From contig JAKORQ010000642.1 in NCBI GenBank assembly GCA_029777755.1, forward strand, positions 1 to 8,060: a DNA stretch of 8,060 nt, read 5' to 3'. Under the pieces are notes generated by a model, which searched no databases, had not been told where the DNA came from, and worked only from the letters and a program-made list of their open reading frames with translations. This stretch comes from Planctomycetota bacterium. Lineage in GTDB: Bacteria; Planctomycetota; Phycisphaerae; Tepidisphaerales; Tepidisphaeraceae. This document shows, piece by piece, positions 1-6,551 of this stretch. The position numbers and the translations under genes were made by a program. The stretch's first letter is position 1. The number at the start of each line of letters is the position of its first letter.

Positions 1-186
1 ATCCTCGGAACCAACCCCAACGTCGACGGCGACGCCACCGCCCTGCACCTGCAGAACCTGATCGGCAGCAGGTTCCCAAACGTACAGGTCACCCGCCTGG
101 CAAGAGGCCTGCCCACCGGCAGCAGCATCGAGTACGCCAACCGCAACATCCTGGCCGATGCTATCGCGGGAAGGCAGAAGATCTAG
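1..186 (+). CDS. recR: Recombination protein RecR, C-terminal part (5' end outside window)
   Basis: The reading frame is open from base 1 and stops at TAG 184-186, giving the last 61 residues. Visible family signatures are ILGTNPNVDGDATALHL, the end of the Toprim domain, followed by VTRLARGLPTG and IEYANRNILADAI, which closely match the RecR C-terminus. In known bacteria RecR works with RecO and/or RecF to load RecA onto SSB-coated single-stranded DNA during gap repair. The N-terminal helix-hairpin-helix and the Cys4 zinc finger lie upstream and cannot be checked. RecR is often encoded after dnaX and a YbaB/EbfC-family gene, but the left neighbour is not visible. No clear intrinsic terminator follows the stop. 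The identification is firm even though only a third of the protein is present. Confidence 0.93.
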   Translation: MLGTNPNVDGDATALHLQNLIGSRFPNVQVTRLARGLPTGSSIEYANRNILADAIAGRQKI

Positions 187-202
187 TTACGATTCCGTTT
201 CA

Positions 203-234
203 ACACAAAGTCACTAAGGCCCTAAGGCACAAAG
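203..234. repeat. Degenerate CACAAAG / CTAAGG direct repeat tract
   Basis: CACAAAG occurs at 204-210 and again at 228-234, flanking two CTAAGG copies around 214-227. The text resembles a short-period 'cacaaag-cacaaag' motif that I recall from intergenic DNA of planctomycete-like and other environmental genomes. That family link is memory-based and unverified. It starts 17 bases after the recR stop. Confidence 0.4.
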
Positions 235-268
235 CAATTACTTGGGTAGGAAGCGAAGGTTGCCTCCT

Positions 269-356
269 TCACCACGAAGAAGCGAAGCGACGAAGTCAGG
301 AAGCAGCACAATCAAAGTCTCTTCATCTGCTTCGTCTCTTAGTTCCTTCGTGGTGA
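269..356. repeat. Long imperfect inverted repeat, possible dispersed (REP/MITE-like) element
   Basis: TCACCACGAAG at 269-279 is the exact reverse complement of CTTCGTGGTGA at 346-356. GACGAAG at 289-295 pairs with CTTCGTC at 330-336. The nine bases between these blocks lie in register on both arms, giving a 27-bp stem (269-295 with 330-356) with three mismatches and one G-U, around a 34-base loop. No T-run follows, so it does not look like a terminator. A non-autonomous repeat or REP-like element is the more likely reading, but no second full copy exists in the window. Confidence 0.5.
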
Positions 357-453
357 GAAGGAAATGTGCGCGGCATATCCTGCGAAACACGTATTGATCC
401 TGGTTACGCGCATATTTCTACGGATCTGCAAGACGCGAACGCAGCCACGCGCC

Positions 454-486
454 AAAGAAAACCTGCAGGCGGATCACCTGCAGGCT
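454..486 (-). terminator. Rho-independent terminator of the PEP-CTERM gene
   Basis: Read on the minus strand, CCTGCAGG, a 7-base loop and a second CCTGCAGG (484-477 and 469-462) form an 8-bp stem that can extend by a G-T and an A-T pair. TTTTCTTT (461-454) follows directly. It lies about 30 bases past the stop codon at 516. Each arm is itself a palindrome, so the two arms are also direct repeats. Confidence 0.7.
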
Positions 487-515
487 GCAATCAAAAACCA
501 AAGCCGAAAATCCCT

Positions 516-1256
516 CTACTCGCTGCGTCGTCGACGGGCGGCCAGGAACAGGGCCGGAACCAGCACGCCCAGCGCTGCAGGTTCGGGGACGAGGCTGATG
601 CCCACCGCGCCGATCAGTACATGGCTGTTGGCATTGTCGACATTGCTGAGCACGTAGGAGATGGTCAGCACATCGCCGGGGTTGTCGGCCGACACCTCCA
701 GCTCGTACATCTTGGGCGTTTTCGATACCGTGTAGAGGAAGGACGAGTCAGTGTAATCGTCCGCGCCGGGCAGCGAGGCAGTGAGATTGCCCCTGCCGTA
801 GTAGCCGCTGACCCACAGCGAGATCCGATACAGCTCAGTGTCGGGCAGCGTCACATCCACCTGCACGCCGTAGCCGTTGCTGGTCCAGCCAAGCGACGTG
901 TTGAAGACGCCGCTGATCATGTGGCTGGTGGCGGTGGCGGGCGAGATGCCATCATCGAACTTCAGGCTTATTCCCGTGATGGTGCCCGAACCGCGAACCG
1001 TCGAGCCATTAACGGGCGTGGCGCTGCTGATCAGTCCGGCGCCGTCGACTTTCTGGTTGGTGGGCGCCAACGAGGCAACGGAATCGTTGTTGCGGCGATC
1101 CCAATAGGCCCAGTCAACTGTTCCCCTCTCGCTGATGCTCGTGGGACTGGCGGGAGAGTCGATTGGTGTACCGGTAATGGCCGCAGCGCTGGCCGAGGAG
1201 ATCATGCAGACACTCGCCACGGCGCCGGCGACAACACAGGACGCAAGATTGGCCAC
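516..1256 (-). CDS. Secreted PEP-CTERM sorting-domain protein of unknown function
   Basis: The product is 246 aa from GTG 1256-1254. That start is chosen because AGGAGG lies six bases upstream. The N-terminus has a hydrophobic stretch ending SSASAAA, a signal peptide probably cut near ASA|AA. The mature part is rich in Ser, Thr, Gly and Asp with alternating beta-like segments, and no catalytic motif is visible. Residues 223-246 form a tripartite tail: VPEP, a hydrophobic segment (AALGVLVPALFLAA), then RRRRSE. In the known PEP-CTERM/exosortase system such tails direct export, cleavage and surface or matrix release. One oddity is that from this GTG the n-region has no Lys or Arg. A TTG at 1298-1296 would add VARRKA and a more usual n-region, but it has a weaker ribosome site and lies upstream of the proposed -10. 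No exosortase gene is in view. Confidence 0.8.
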   Translation of the reverse strand: MANLASCVVAGAVASVCMISSASAAAITGTPIDSPASPTSISERGTVDWAYWDRRNNDSVASLAPTNQKVDGAGLISSATPVNGSTVRGSGTITGISLKFDDGISPATATSHMISGVFNTSLGWTSNGYGVQVDVTLPDTELYRISLWVSGYYGRGNLTASLPGADDYTDSSFLYTVSKTPKMYELEVSADNPGDVLTISYVLSNVDNANSHVLIGAVGISLVPEPAALGVLVPALFLAARRRRSE

Positions 1257-1262
1257 AGCTTT

Positions 1263-1268
1263 CCTCCT
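1263..1268 (-). promoter_or_regulatory. Ribosome binding site AGGAGG for the PEP-CTERM gene
   Basis: A full AGGAGG, with six bases (AAAGCT) before GTG 1256-1254, decides the start codon. The same bases would encode Arg-Arg in the longer alternative reading from TTG 1298. Confidence 0.65.
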
Positions 1269-1286
1269 GGCAACGATAGATCCAGC

Positions 1287-1315
1287 AATATAGATCAACT
1301 CGCCTCGTAAATAAA
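1287..1315 (-). promoter_or_regulatory. Candidate sigma70-type promoter of the PEP-CTERM gene
   Basis: On the minus strand, TTTATT (1315-1310) is followed after exactly 17 bases by TATATT (1292-1287). This puts transcription start near 1280 and a leader of about 24 bases that includes the AGGAGG. A small GCCCC/GGGGC hairpin (1328-1317) lies just before the -35. It may be a second stop for gap read-through. Confidence 0.5.
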
Positions 1316-1345
1316 GGCCCCTCGGGGCAACAATGCGCACTGGCG

Positions 1346-1378
1346 AAAAGCAAGAACGCCCGACGAATCGGGCGTTCT
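1346..1378 (-). terminator. Rho-independent terminator of gap
   Basis: On the minus strand, AGAACGCCCGA (1378-1368), loop TTCG, then TCGGGCGTTCT (1363-1353) form a perfect 11-bp stem followed by TGCTTTTC. It begins 35 bases after the gap stop. The plus-strand side is also followed by a T-rich stretch, but no plus-strand transcript is expected there. Confidence 0.85.
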
Positions 1379-1412
1379 GCTTTATTCTGCTGCCTGACCT
1401 GTGAGGCAAACC

Positions 1413-2483
<1,071 letters not shown>

Positions 2484-2545
2484 TCCGAATCTCCTTTGCT
2501 TGGTGTAAGGCCAGCGTGCAGACTCTTCGCCGGTGACGGGCCGAA

Positions 2546-2574
2546 AGAGTAAGGGCGCACTAAAGTTGTGTCAA
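2546..2574 (-). promoter_or_regulatory. Sigma70-type promoter of gap
   Basis: On the minus strand a perfect TTGACA (2574-2569) is separated by exactly 17 bases from TACTCT (2551-2546), which matches TATAAT at four of six positions. Transcription would start near 2539, giving a leader of about 55 bases that contains the AGGAG at 2495-2491. This is the best consensus -35 in the window and suits a highly expressed glycolytic gene. Confidence 0.75.
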
Positions 2575-2660
2575 GTTGCGGCCCCGTTTCGCAACCACGG
2601 TTCACCATCATATCTCACGGCGGTTTTGAGGAAAGCAGGGCCTGCGCAGCAGCGGAAATA

Positions 2661-3260
2661 CTACAACTTCCAGCAATGGATGACGATGTTTCCCACCGCC
2701 GCGCCCAGCGCCACACCGCCGAGCACATCGCTTGGCCAATGGGCATTCATGAGGTAGCGCAAAAGGGCACACCCCAGCCCCAGGATCCAGAACGTCGCTG
2801 CCGCCGATGGGTACAGATGCGCCAGCGTCACCGTCATGGCGATGGCGGCCGCCGAATGGCTGGAGGGAAAGCTCTCGCGGTAATTGGCATGCTTCAGGCT
2901 CGGGCCCAGGAAACGCCCGGCGTCGTCGCGCTCTGGCCGAACTCGCCCGAGCATGCGCTTCAGCAGGGCGCTTATGCAGGATGCCCCGAAAGTGGCAACG
3001 ATCAGCGCTATCCCGGCCGACGGGCGCGATGTATCAAGCTGCCAGATGATCGCGGCGACGAACAGCGTGCACGCACCCTGCCCGTACTGGGACCACCACC
3101 GGGTTTCCCGCTTCAGGTCACCCTTGAAATTCGTATGAAAGGTTGTTCGGACACCACTGCGCTCCACCAACATCATGGCAAGGCAGGAGCCGGCCAGAAT
3201 GGCAATAACGTTCCAAGCTACCATCCCCGTTTGTTTTACCGCAAAACTTTCAGCCGACAA
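2661..3260 (-). CDS. PAP2 superfamily membrane phosphatase
   Basis: Up to 199 aa from TTG 3260-3258. It carries the three PAP2 phosphatase motifs: KRMLGRVRP (K101, R108, P109; K-x6-RP), PSSH at 132-135 (usual form PSGH), and LRYLMNAHWPSD (R168, H174, D178; R-x5-H-x3-D). His135 and His174 should be the acid/base and nucleophile pair. About five or six hydrophobic segments (roughly 14-32, 62-80, 81-99, 137-150, 153-170 and 179-195) make it an integral membrane protein. The substrate is probably a lipid phosphate, such as phosphatidic acid or an undecaprenyl-pyrophosphate-like lipid, but the sequence does not say which. The start is uncertain: TTG 3260 has only a weak AGG-rich upstream, and ATG 3224-3222 (MVAWNV...) would begin right before the first membrane segment. 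It diverges from korA and sits 177 bases upstream of gap, which has its own promoter. Confidence 0.92.
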   Translation of the reverse strand: MSAESFAVKQTGMVAWNVIAILAGSCLAMMLVERSGVRTTFHTNFKGDLKRETRWWSQYGQGACTLFVAAIIWQLDTSRPSAGIALIVATFGASCISALLKRMLGRVRPERDDAGRFLGPSLKHANYRESFPSSHSAAAIAMTVTLAHLYPSAAATFWILGLGCALLRYLMNAHWPSDVLGGVALGAAVGNIVIHCWKL

Positions 3261-3286
3261 TTTGCCTGCCTGATTCTACCGATGGC

Positions 3287-3336
3287 GAGCGGTCAGCATC
3301 CGCCGCCAACTCCGTTGCCAGCAACGCTGACCGCTC
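3287..3336. repeat. 11-bp perfect inverted repeat with 28-base spacer
   Basis: GAGCGGTCAGC (3287-3297) pairs exactly with GCTGACCGCTC (3326-3336). Inside lies a small GTTG-CCAG-CAAC hairpin (3314-3325). No T-run follows on either strand. It sits 27 bases upstream of the PAP2 TTG start, so it could be an operator pair or a leader structure, but its function is unknown. Confidence 0.5.
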
Positions 3337-3399
3337 CCCAGGAAGATTCATCTGGCCGCCATGCCATTGGGTGACGTTGGCCGGGGGGCGGAACCCCAT

Positions 3400-3415
3400 A
3401 TCGCAACCTTGCGAT
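3400..3415. promoter_or_regulatory. 16-base palindrome, candidate operator
   Basis: ATCGCAACCTTGCGAT has 7-base perfect arms around a central CC. Its length and symmetry suit a dimeric transcription factor. It is placed between the divergent PAP2 gene and korA, closer to the PAP2 side. No match to a named regulator's site is claimed. Confidence 0.35.
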
Positions 3416-3696
3416 TCAGCATCCCTGACCAGTGCGTGAATTATGTGATCTGACTTACATTTCCTCAAATCCGTTCCAGGCGACACCTGAGCCAAAATCG
3501 CAGTTTTTGGGGGCGTTTTGCGACTCTGTGAAAAAAAGCGCCCAAGCCTAGTAACAGTTAGCATAGTGAAATACGTCACAAGTCATTGATTGACAAAGGC
3601 TTCCGGCAGTTTTTTGGTTCCGTTCCCCCTCCCCTCACGCTTACAATCACGCTCTCCACTTTTTGCGTCTGGCATGTCAATGAAACGAGGAGAGCG

Positions 3697-5459
3697 ATGA
3701 TAGAGGACTTAGTCATCGGAATGGCAGGTTCCGGGGGCGACGGTATTGTCTCGGCCGGGAGTCGCTGGTCTCGGCGGCGGTCGCGGAGGGGTACTACGCC
3801 ATCATGACCAAGAGCTTCGGCTCGCAGATCCGCGGCGGCGAATCGAGCTGCCGGGTGCGGCTGTCCACCAGCAAGGTCCTGAGCGCGGGGGGAGTGCTGA
3901 ACATTGCCATTGCGCTGAACTGGGAAGACTACAACAAGTTTGGCGCGGAGCTTCCGATCGACGAGGAGACGCTGGTCATATACGAGGCCGCCAGCCAGAC
4001 GCCGCCGGACGCCCTGCCGCTGGCGGTAAAGCCGGGAGAGGCGATTGCGGTGCCGATAGCGGAGATCGCCAGGCCCTTTGGCGACAAGTCAAAGAACATG
4101 GTAGTCCTCGGGCTGATCGCCGGCTGGACCGGGATCGCCCGCGAAGCACTGCTGCATGGAATCGAGAAGAAGCTCGGCAGGAAAGGACCGGCCGTGCTCG
4201 AGCCGGCCAGGCAGGCTTTCTTCGCCGGCGAGAGCTTCGCAAGGGAGCATCCGCTTGCTGTCGATCGCACCCTTAGCCCTGCTCCGCAGCGCGAGACTCC
4301 CCTGCTGCTGGGAGACGGCAACGAGGTATGCGCCGCGGCGGCCCTGTTCGCGGGTTGCCAGTTCTTTGGCGGATACCCCATCACCCCCTCCTCGGAAATC
4401 ATGCACCTGCTGAGCCGGGAGATATGGAAGTTCGGCGGCGGCTTCCTTCAGGCCGAGGACGAGATCGCCGGCATCGGGTCGGCCATCGGCGCCTCCTTCG
4501 CCGGGAAGAAGGCCATGACCGCCACCAGTGGCCCGGGAATGTCGCTGAAGACGGAGATGATCGGCCTGGCCACCATCGCCGAGCTGCCGCTGGTGATAGT
4601 CAATGTCCAGCGTGGCGGGCCGGCCACCGGGATTCCCACCAAGTCGGAACAGGCCGACCTGTTGCAGGCATGCTTCTCGTCGCATGGCGATGCCATGCGC
4701 CCGGTGCTGGCGGTGACCAGCGTGGCGGACACCTTCGCCACCACCGTTGAGGCATTCAATATCGCCGAGCATTTCCAGACACCCGTTGTGCTTCTCTCCG
4801 ATCAGGAGATTGCCCAGCGCAAGGAGGCGTTTGAGCCGATTGATACCTCGAGGATCCCGGTGATCGATCGCCTCCGTCCCACCCCTGAGCAACTGGACAA
4901 CTACCACCGCTTCGCCGCCGGCGCGGATGGTATCAGCCCGATCAGTCAGCCGGGAACGCCCGGCGGAAACTACCTGGCATCGGGCATCGAGCACAACGAG
5001 GAGGGCGCCCCCACGCAAAGTGGCGTCGTGCATGAGCGCATGCTCCAGAAGCGTTTCCGCAAGTTCGATGCCCTTCAGCGCCGGCGCGACCTGATCGAGA
5101 TCGAGGGAGATCTCGACGCCCCCATCGGCGTGATCGCCTGGGGGAGTGTCGCCGGCGTTTGCCGCGAAGCAGTCGCCATCGCACGTGAAAATGGCCTGCC
5201 GGTGAAGCTGCTGGTGCCGCGGCTGATCTACCCGGTGATCGAGAAGGTGTACGAGGAGTTCTTCGCGTCGGCGAGGCATGGGCTGGTCGTCGAGCAATCC
5301 TTCCAGGGGCAGCTATATCGCCTGCTGCGGATGTACGTGAACGTGCCGGATGGATTCATCTCACTGGCCCGGCCGGGCGCTAATCCGCTGATCGCCTCGC
5401 AGATTGCCAGGAAGCTGGAGCAGATCGCGTCAAAGTCGCTGCAGTCGCTGTACGTGTGA
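3697..5459 (+). CDS. korA: 2-oxoacid:ferredoxin oxidoreductase, fused gamma-alpha subunit (KorA type), with apparent frameshift
   Basis: With KorB this enzyme decarboxylates a 2-oxoacid, probably 2-oxoglutarate, to its CoA ester and reduces ferredoxin. ATG 3697 has AGGAG four bases upstream. Codons 1-21 (MIEDLVIGMAGSGGDGIVSAG) carry the Gly-rich start of the gamma domain. The frame then shifts at GGG 3757-3759. Reading G3759 twice restores ESLVSAAVAEGYYAI and the rest, for 587 aa in total. The gamma domain continues with SFGSQIRGGESSCRVR. The alpha part has GYPITPSSE (about residue 226), QAEDEIAGIGSAIGAS, TATSGPGMSLKTE and RGGPATGIPTKSEQADL, then a C-terminal domain ending in PGANPLIASQIARKLEQI. 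As written, the first frame stops at TGA 3805-3807, overlapping ATG 3804-3806. A 551-aa product lacking the first 36 residues could therefore be made by reinitiation. A sequencing error or a real mutation are the main alternatives. Confidence 0.9.
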
Positions 5460-5469
5460 GGAGCAAGCA

Positions 5470-6354
5470 ATGAAGAGCGTTGAAATACCCACCTCCACCC
5501 AACCTGCTGTCTACAAGAGCAACCTCAAGCCAATCTGGTGTCCCGGGTGCGGCGACTATGGTGTGCTCTCGGCACTGTGCAAGGCGCTGGCCAACATCGG
5601 CCGGCCGCCGCATGAGATCGCGTTCGTCTCGGGCATCGGCTGTTCCAGCCGCATCCCCGGCTATACCACGGCATACGGCTTCAACTCTGTGCATGGCCGG
5701 GCATTGCCCATCGCGCAGGGAATCAAGATCGCCAACCCGGACCTGCTGGTGATCGCGGCCGGCGGGGATGGAGACGGTTTCTCCATCGGCGGCGGCCATC
5801 TGCCGCACGCCATCCGCCGGAACCTGGACATCACCTACATCGTCATGGACAACCAGGTCTACGGCCTGACCAAAGGGCAGCTATCCCCCACTTCTCCCTG
5901 TGGTGCAAAGACGGTCACCAGCGTTTACGGCAGCATGGAAGCGCCGGTGAACCCGCTGGCCACGGTGCTGGGCTACGGCTGCGGATTCGTCGCGCAAGGA
6001 ACGCCGGCCGACCTGCCGGGACTGATCGCGCTGATCGAGGAAGCGATACGCTATCCCGGCTTTGCGTTCGTGAATGTGCAGTCGCCGTGCGTGACCTTCG
6101 GCTCCCCCGACTGGCAACTGCCGCAACACAAAAAGACGCTGAAGAAGCTGATCGAGCTGGGCCACGACCCGGCCAATCGTCTGGCGGCATTCGATCTCGC
6201 GCAGCAATATGGCGAGGAACTGCACGTGGGAGTGCTGTATCGCAACCCAAACCCGCCGGTCACATACGACCAGCTCGTCCGCCAGCGCCAAGCCGAACTG
6301 GCCGGCAATACCGTGCAGAAGGATCGAATCCTGGAGATGTTCAAGGTGGCGTGA
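5470..6354 (+). CDS. korB: 2-oxoacid:ferredoxin oxidoreductase, beta subunit (KorB type)
   Basis: 294 aa from ATG 5470, preceded by AGGAG (5459-5463) six bases upstream that overlaps the korA stop. This tight spacing shows an operon with coupled translation. It is the subunit that binds thiamine diphosphate and the iron-sulfur cluster. WCPGCGDYG gives Cys24 and Cys27. GIGCSSRIPGY gives Cys58 and QSPCVTF gives Cys207. These match the four [4Fe-4S] ligands of the family. GDGD at 99-102 and MDNQVYGLTKGQ at 126-137 form the thiamine diphosphate/Mg2+ motif, and HGRALPIAQGIK (75-86) is also typical. The length fits KorB or PorB beta subunits of about 280-300 aa. There is no separate ferredoxin-like delta subunit nearby, as is usual for the two-gene KorAB form. 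The 2-oxoglutarate preference is inferred from this architecture and is not proven. Confidence 0.96.
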   Translation: MKSVEIPTSTQPAVYKSNLKPIWCPGCGDYGVLSALCKALANIGRPPHEIAFVSGIGCSSRIPGYTTAYGFNSVHGRALPIAQGIKIANPDLLVIAAGGDGDGFSIGGGHLPHAIRRNLDITYIVMDNQVYGLTKGQLSPTSPCGAKTVTSVYGSMEAPVNPLATVLGYGCGFVAQGTPADLPGLIALIEEAIRYPGFAFVNVQSPCVTFGSPDWQLPQHKKTLKKLIELGHDPANRLAAFDLAQQYGEELHVGVLYRNPNPPVTYDQLVRQRQAELAGNTVQKDRILEMFKVA

Positions 6355-6360
6355 GAAGCG

Positions 6361-6431
6361 ACCACGGATGAACACGGCTCGATGGAGCCTAGCGAGATCT
6401 GATGGGACTGTTGATTGTTTATTGTTGATTG
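6361..6431. repeat. Intergenic repeat relics downstream of korB
   Basis: Seven bases after the korB stop lies ACCACGGATGAACACGG (6361-6377). It resembles a 'CCACGGATGAACACGGAT' dispersed motif that I recall from environmental genomes (unverified). A small GGCTC-GATG-GAGCC hairpin (6376-6389) overlaps its end but has no T-run, so it is a poor terminator. TGTTGATTG then occurs twice (6409-6417 and 6423-6431), separated by TTTAT. The rest of the 197-base gap up to 6551 shows nothing else until the SDR promoter. Confidence 0.4.
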
Positions 6432-6517
6432 CCTGGGGTGTGGGATCGGTCAGGACCGGACAACGGGATCAGGAATCCGCCGGACTCGTATCTGGCGTCG
6501 ATAGGACAAGTAGCAGG

Positions 6518-6545
6518 GTAACACACCGCCGAACCAGCATATAAT
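6518..6545 (+). promoter_or_regulatory. Promoter with perfect TATAAT directly before the SDR start (leaderless candidate)
   Basis: TATAAT at 6540-6545 ends exactly six bases before GTG 6552. GTAACA at 6518-6523 is a 4-of-6 match to TTGACA at a 16-base spacing. Transcription would begin at or next to the G of the start codon. No Shine-Dalgarno sequence lies upstream, which fits a leaderless mRNA. Confidence 0.6.
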
Positions 6546-6551
6546 CGATCT

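Larger units (their letters stand above)
187..515. other. Intergenic region between recR and the PEP-CTERM gene
   Basis: These 329 bases hold no convincing gene. Short open frames that start near 364 and run rightwards have low-complexity, Arg/Ala-rich translations and overlap the minus-strand PEP-CTERM gene, so they look like shadows. The region contains a degenerate CACAAAG repeat, a long imperfect hairpin and a minus-strand terminator, each listed separately. The two genes on either side converge here. Confidence 0.7.
3261..3696. other. Divergent intergenic region between PAP2 gene and korA
   Basis: These 436 bases should hold the control regions of two divergent genes. A minus-strand open frame across 3250-3579 lacks recognisable domains and is probably chance. 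Structures seen are an 11-bp inverted repeat (3287-3336), a 16-base palindrome (3400-3415), and a weaker stem GGGCGTTTT (3511-3519) with AAAA-G-CGCCC (3534-3543, one bulged G). TACAAT at 3642-3647 could be a korA -10, but no acceptable -35 sits 16-18 bases upstream. TTGACA at 3590-3595 has no good -10 at the right distance. On the minus strand TAGAAT (3279-3274) could be a -10 for the PAP2 gene, which would favour its ATG 3224 start. A pyrimidine-rich stretch runs around 3618-3636. Confidence 0.6.

Noticed and set aside
204..356. CRISPR array or tRNA in the repeat-bearing region after recR
   Set aside because: There are no regularly spaced identical repeats with unique spacers, and the hairpin does not fold into a cloverleaf or carry the conserved tRNA loop sequences.
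366..1310. 314-codon plus-strand open frame across the region left of gap
   Set aside because: It overlaps the PEP-CTERM gene, which has a signal peptide, a sorting tail, a ribosome site, a promoter and a terminator. The plus frame has none of these.
3250..3579. 109-codon minus-strand open frame upstream of the PAP2 gene
   Set aside because: It has no ribosome site, domain or family resemblance, overlaps the PAP2 start in another frame, and crosses the palindromes of the control region.
3590..3618. TTGACA at 3590-3595 as a korA promoter
   Set aside because: The bases 16-18 positions downstream (around TTTGGT) do not resemble a -10 element, so the hexamer alone is not enough.
4089..5297. 402-codon minus-strand open frame antisense to korA
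   Set aside because: The opposite strand encodes conserved KorA motifs throughout, and the antisense translation has no recognisable domain.
3804..5459. ATG 3804 as the native korA start
   Set aside because: It would remove the conserved Gly-rich start of the gamma domain that is encoded just upstream behind a good AGGAG site. It is kept only as a possible reinitiation site caused by the frameshift.
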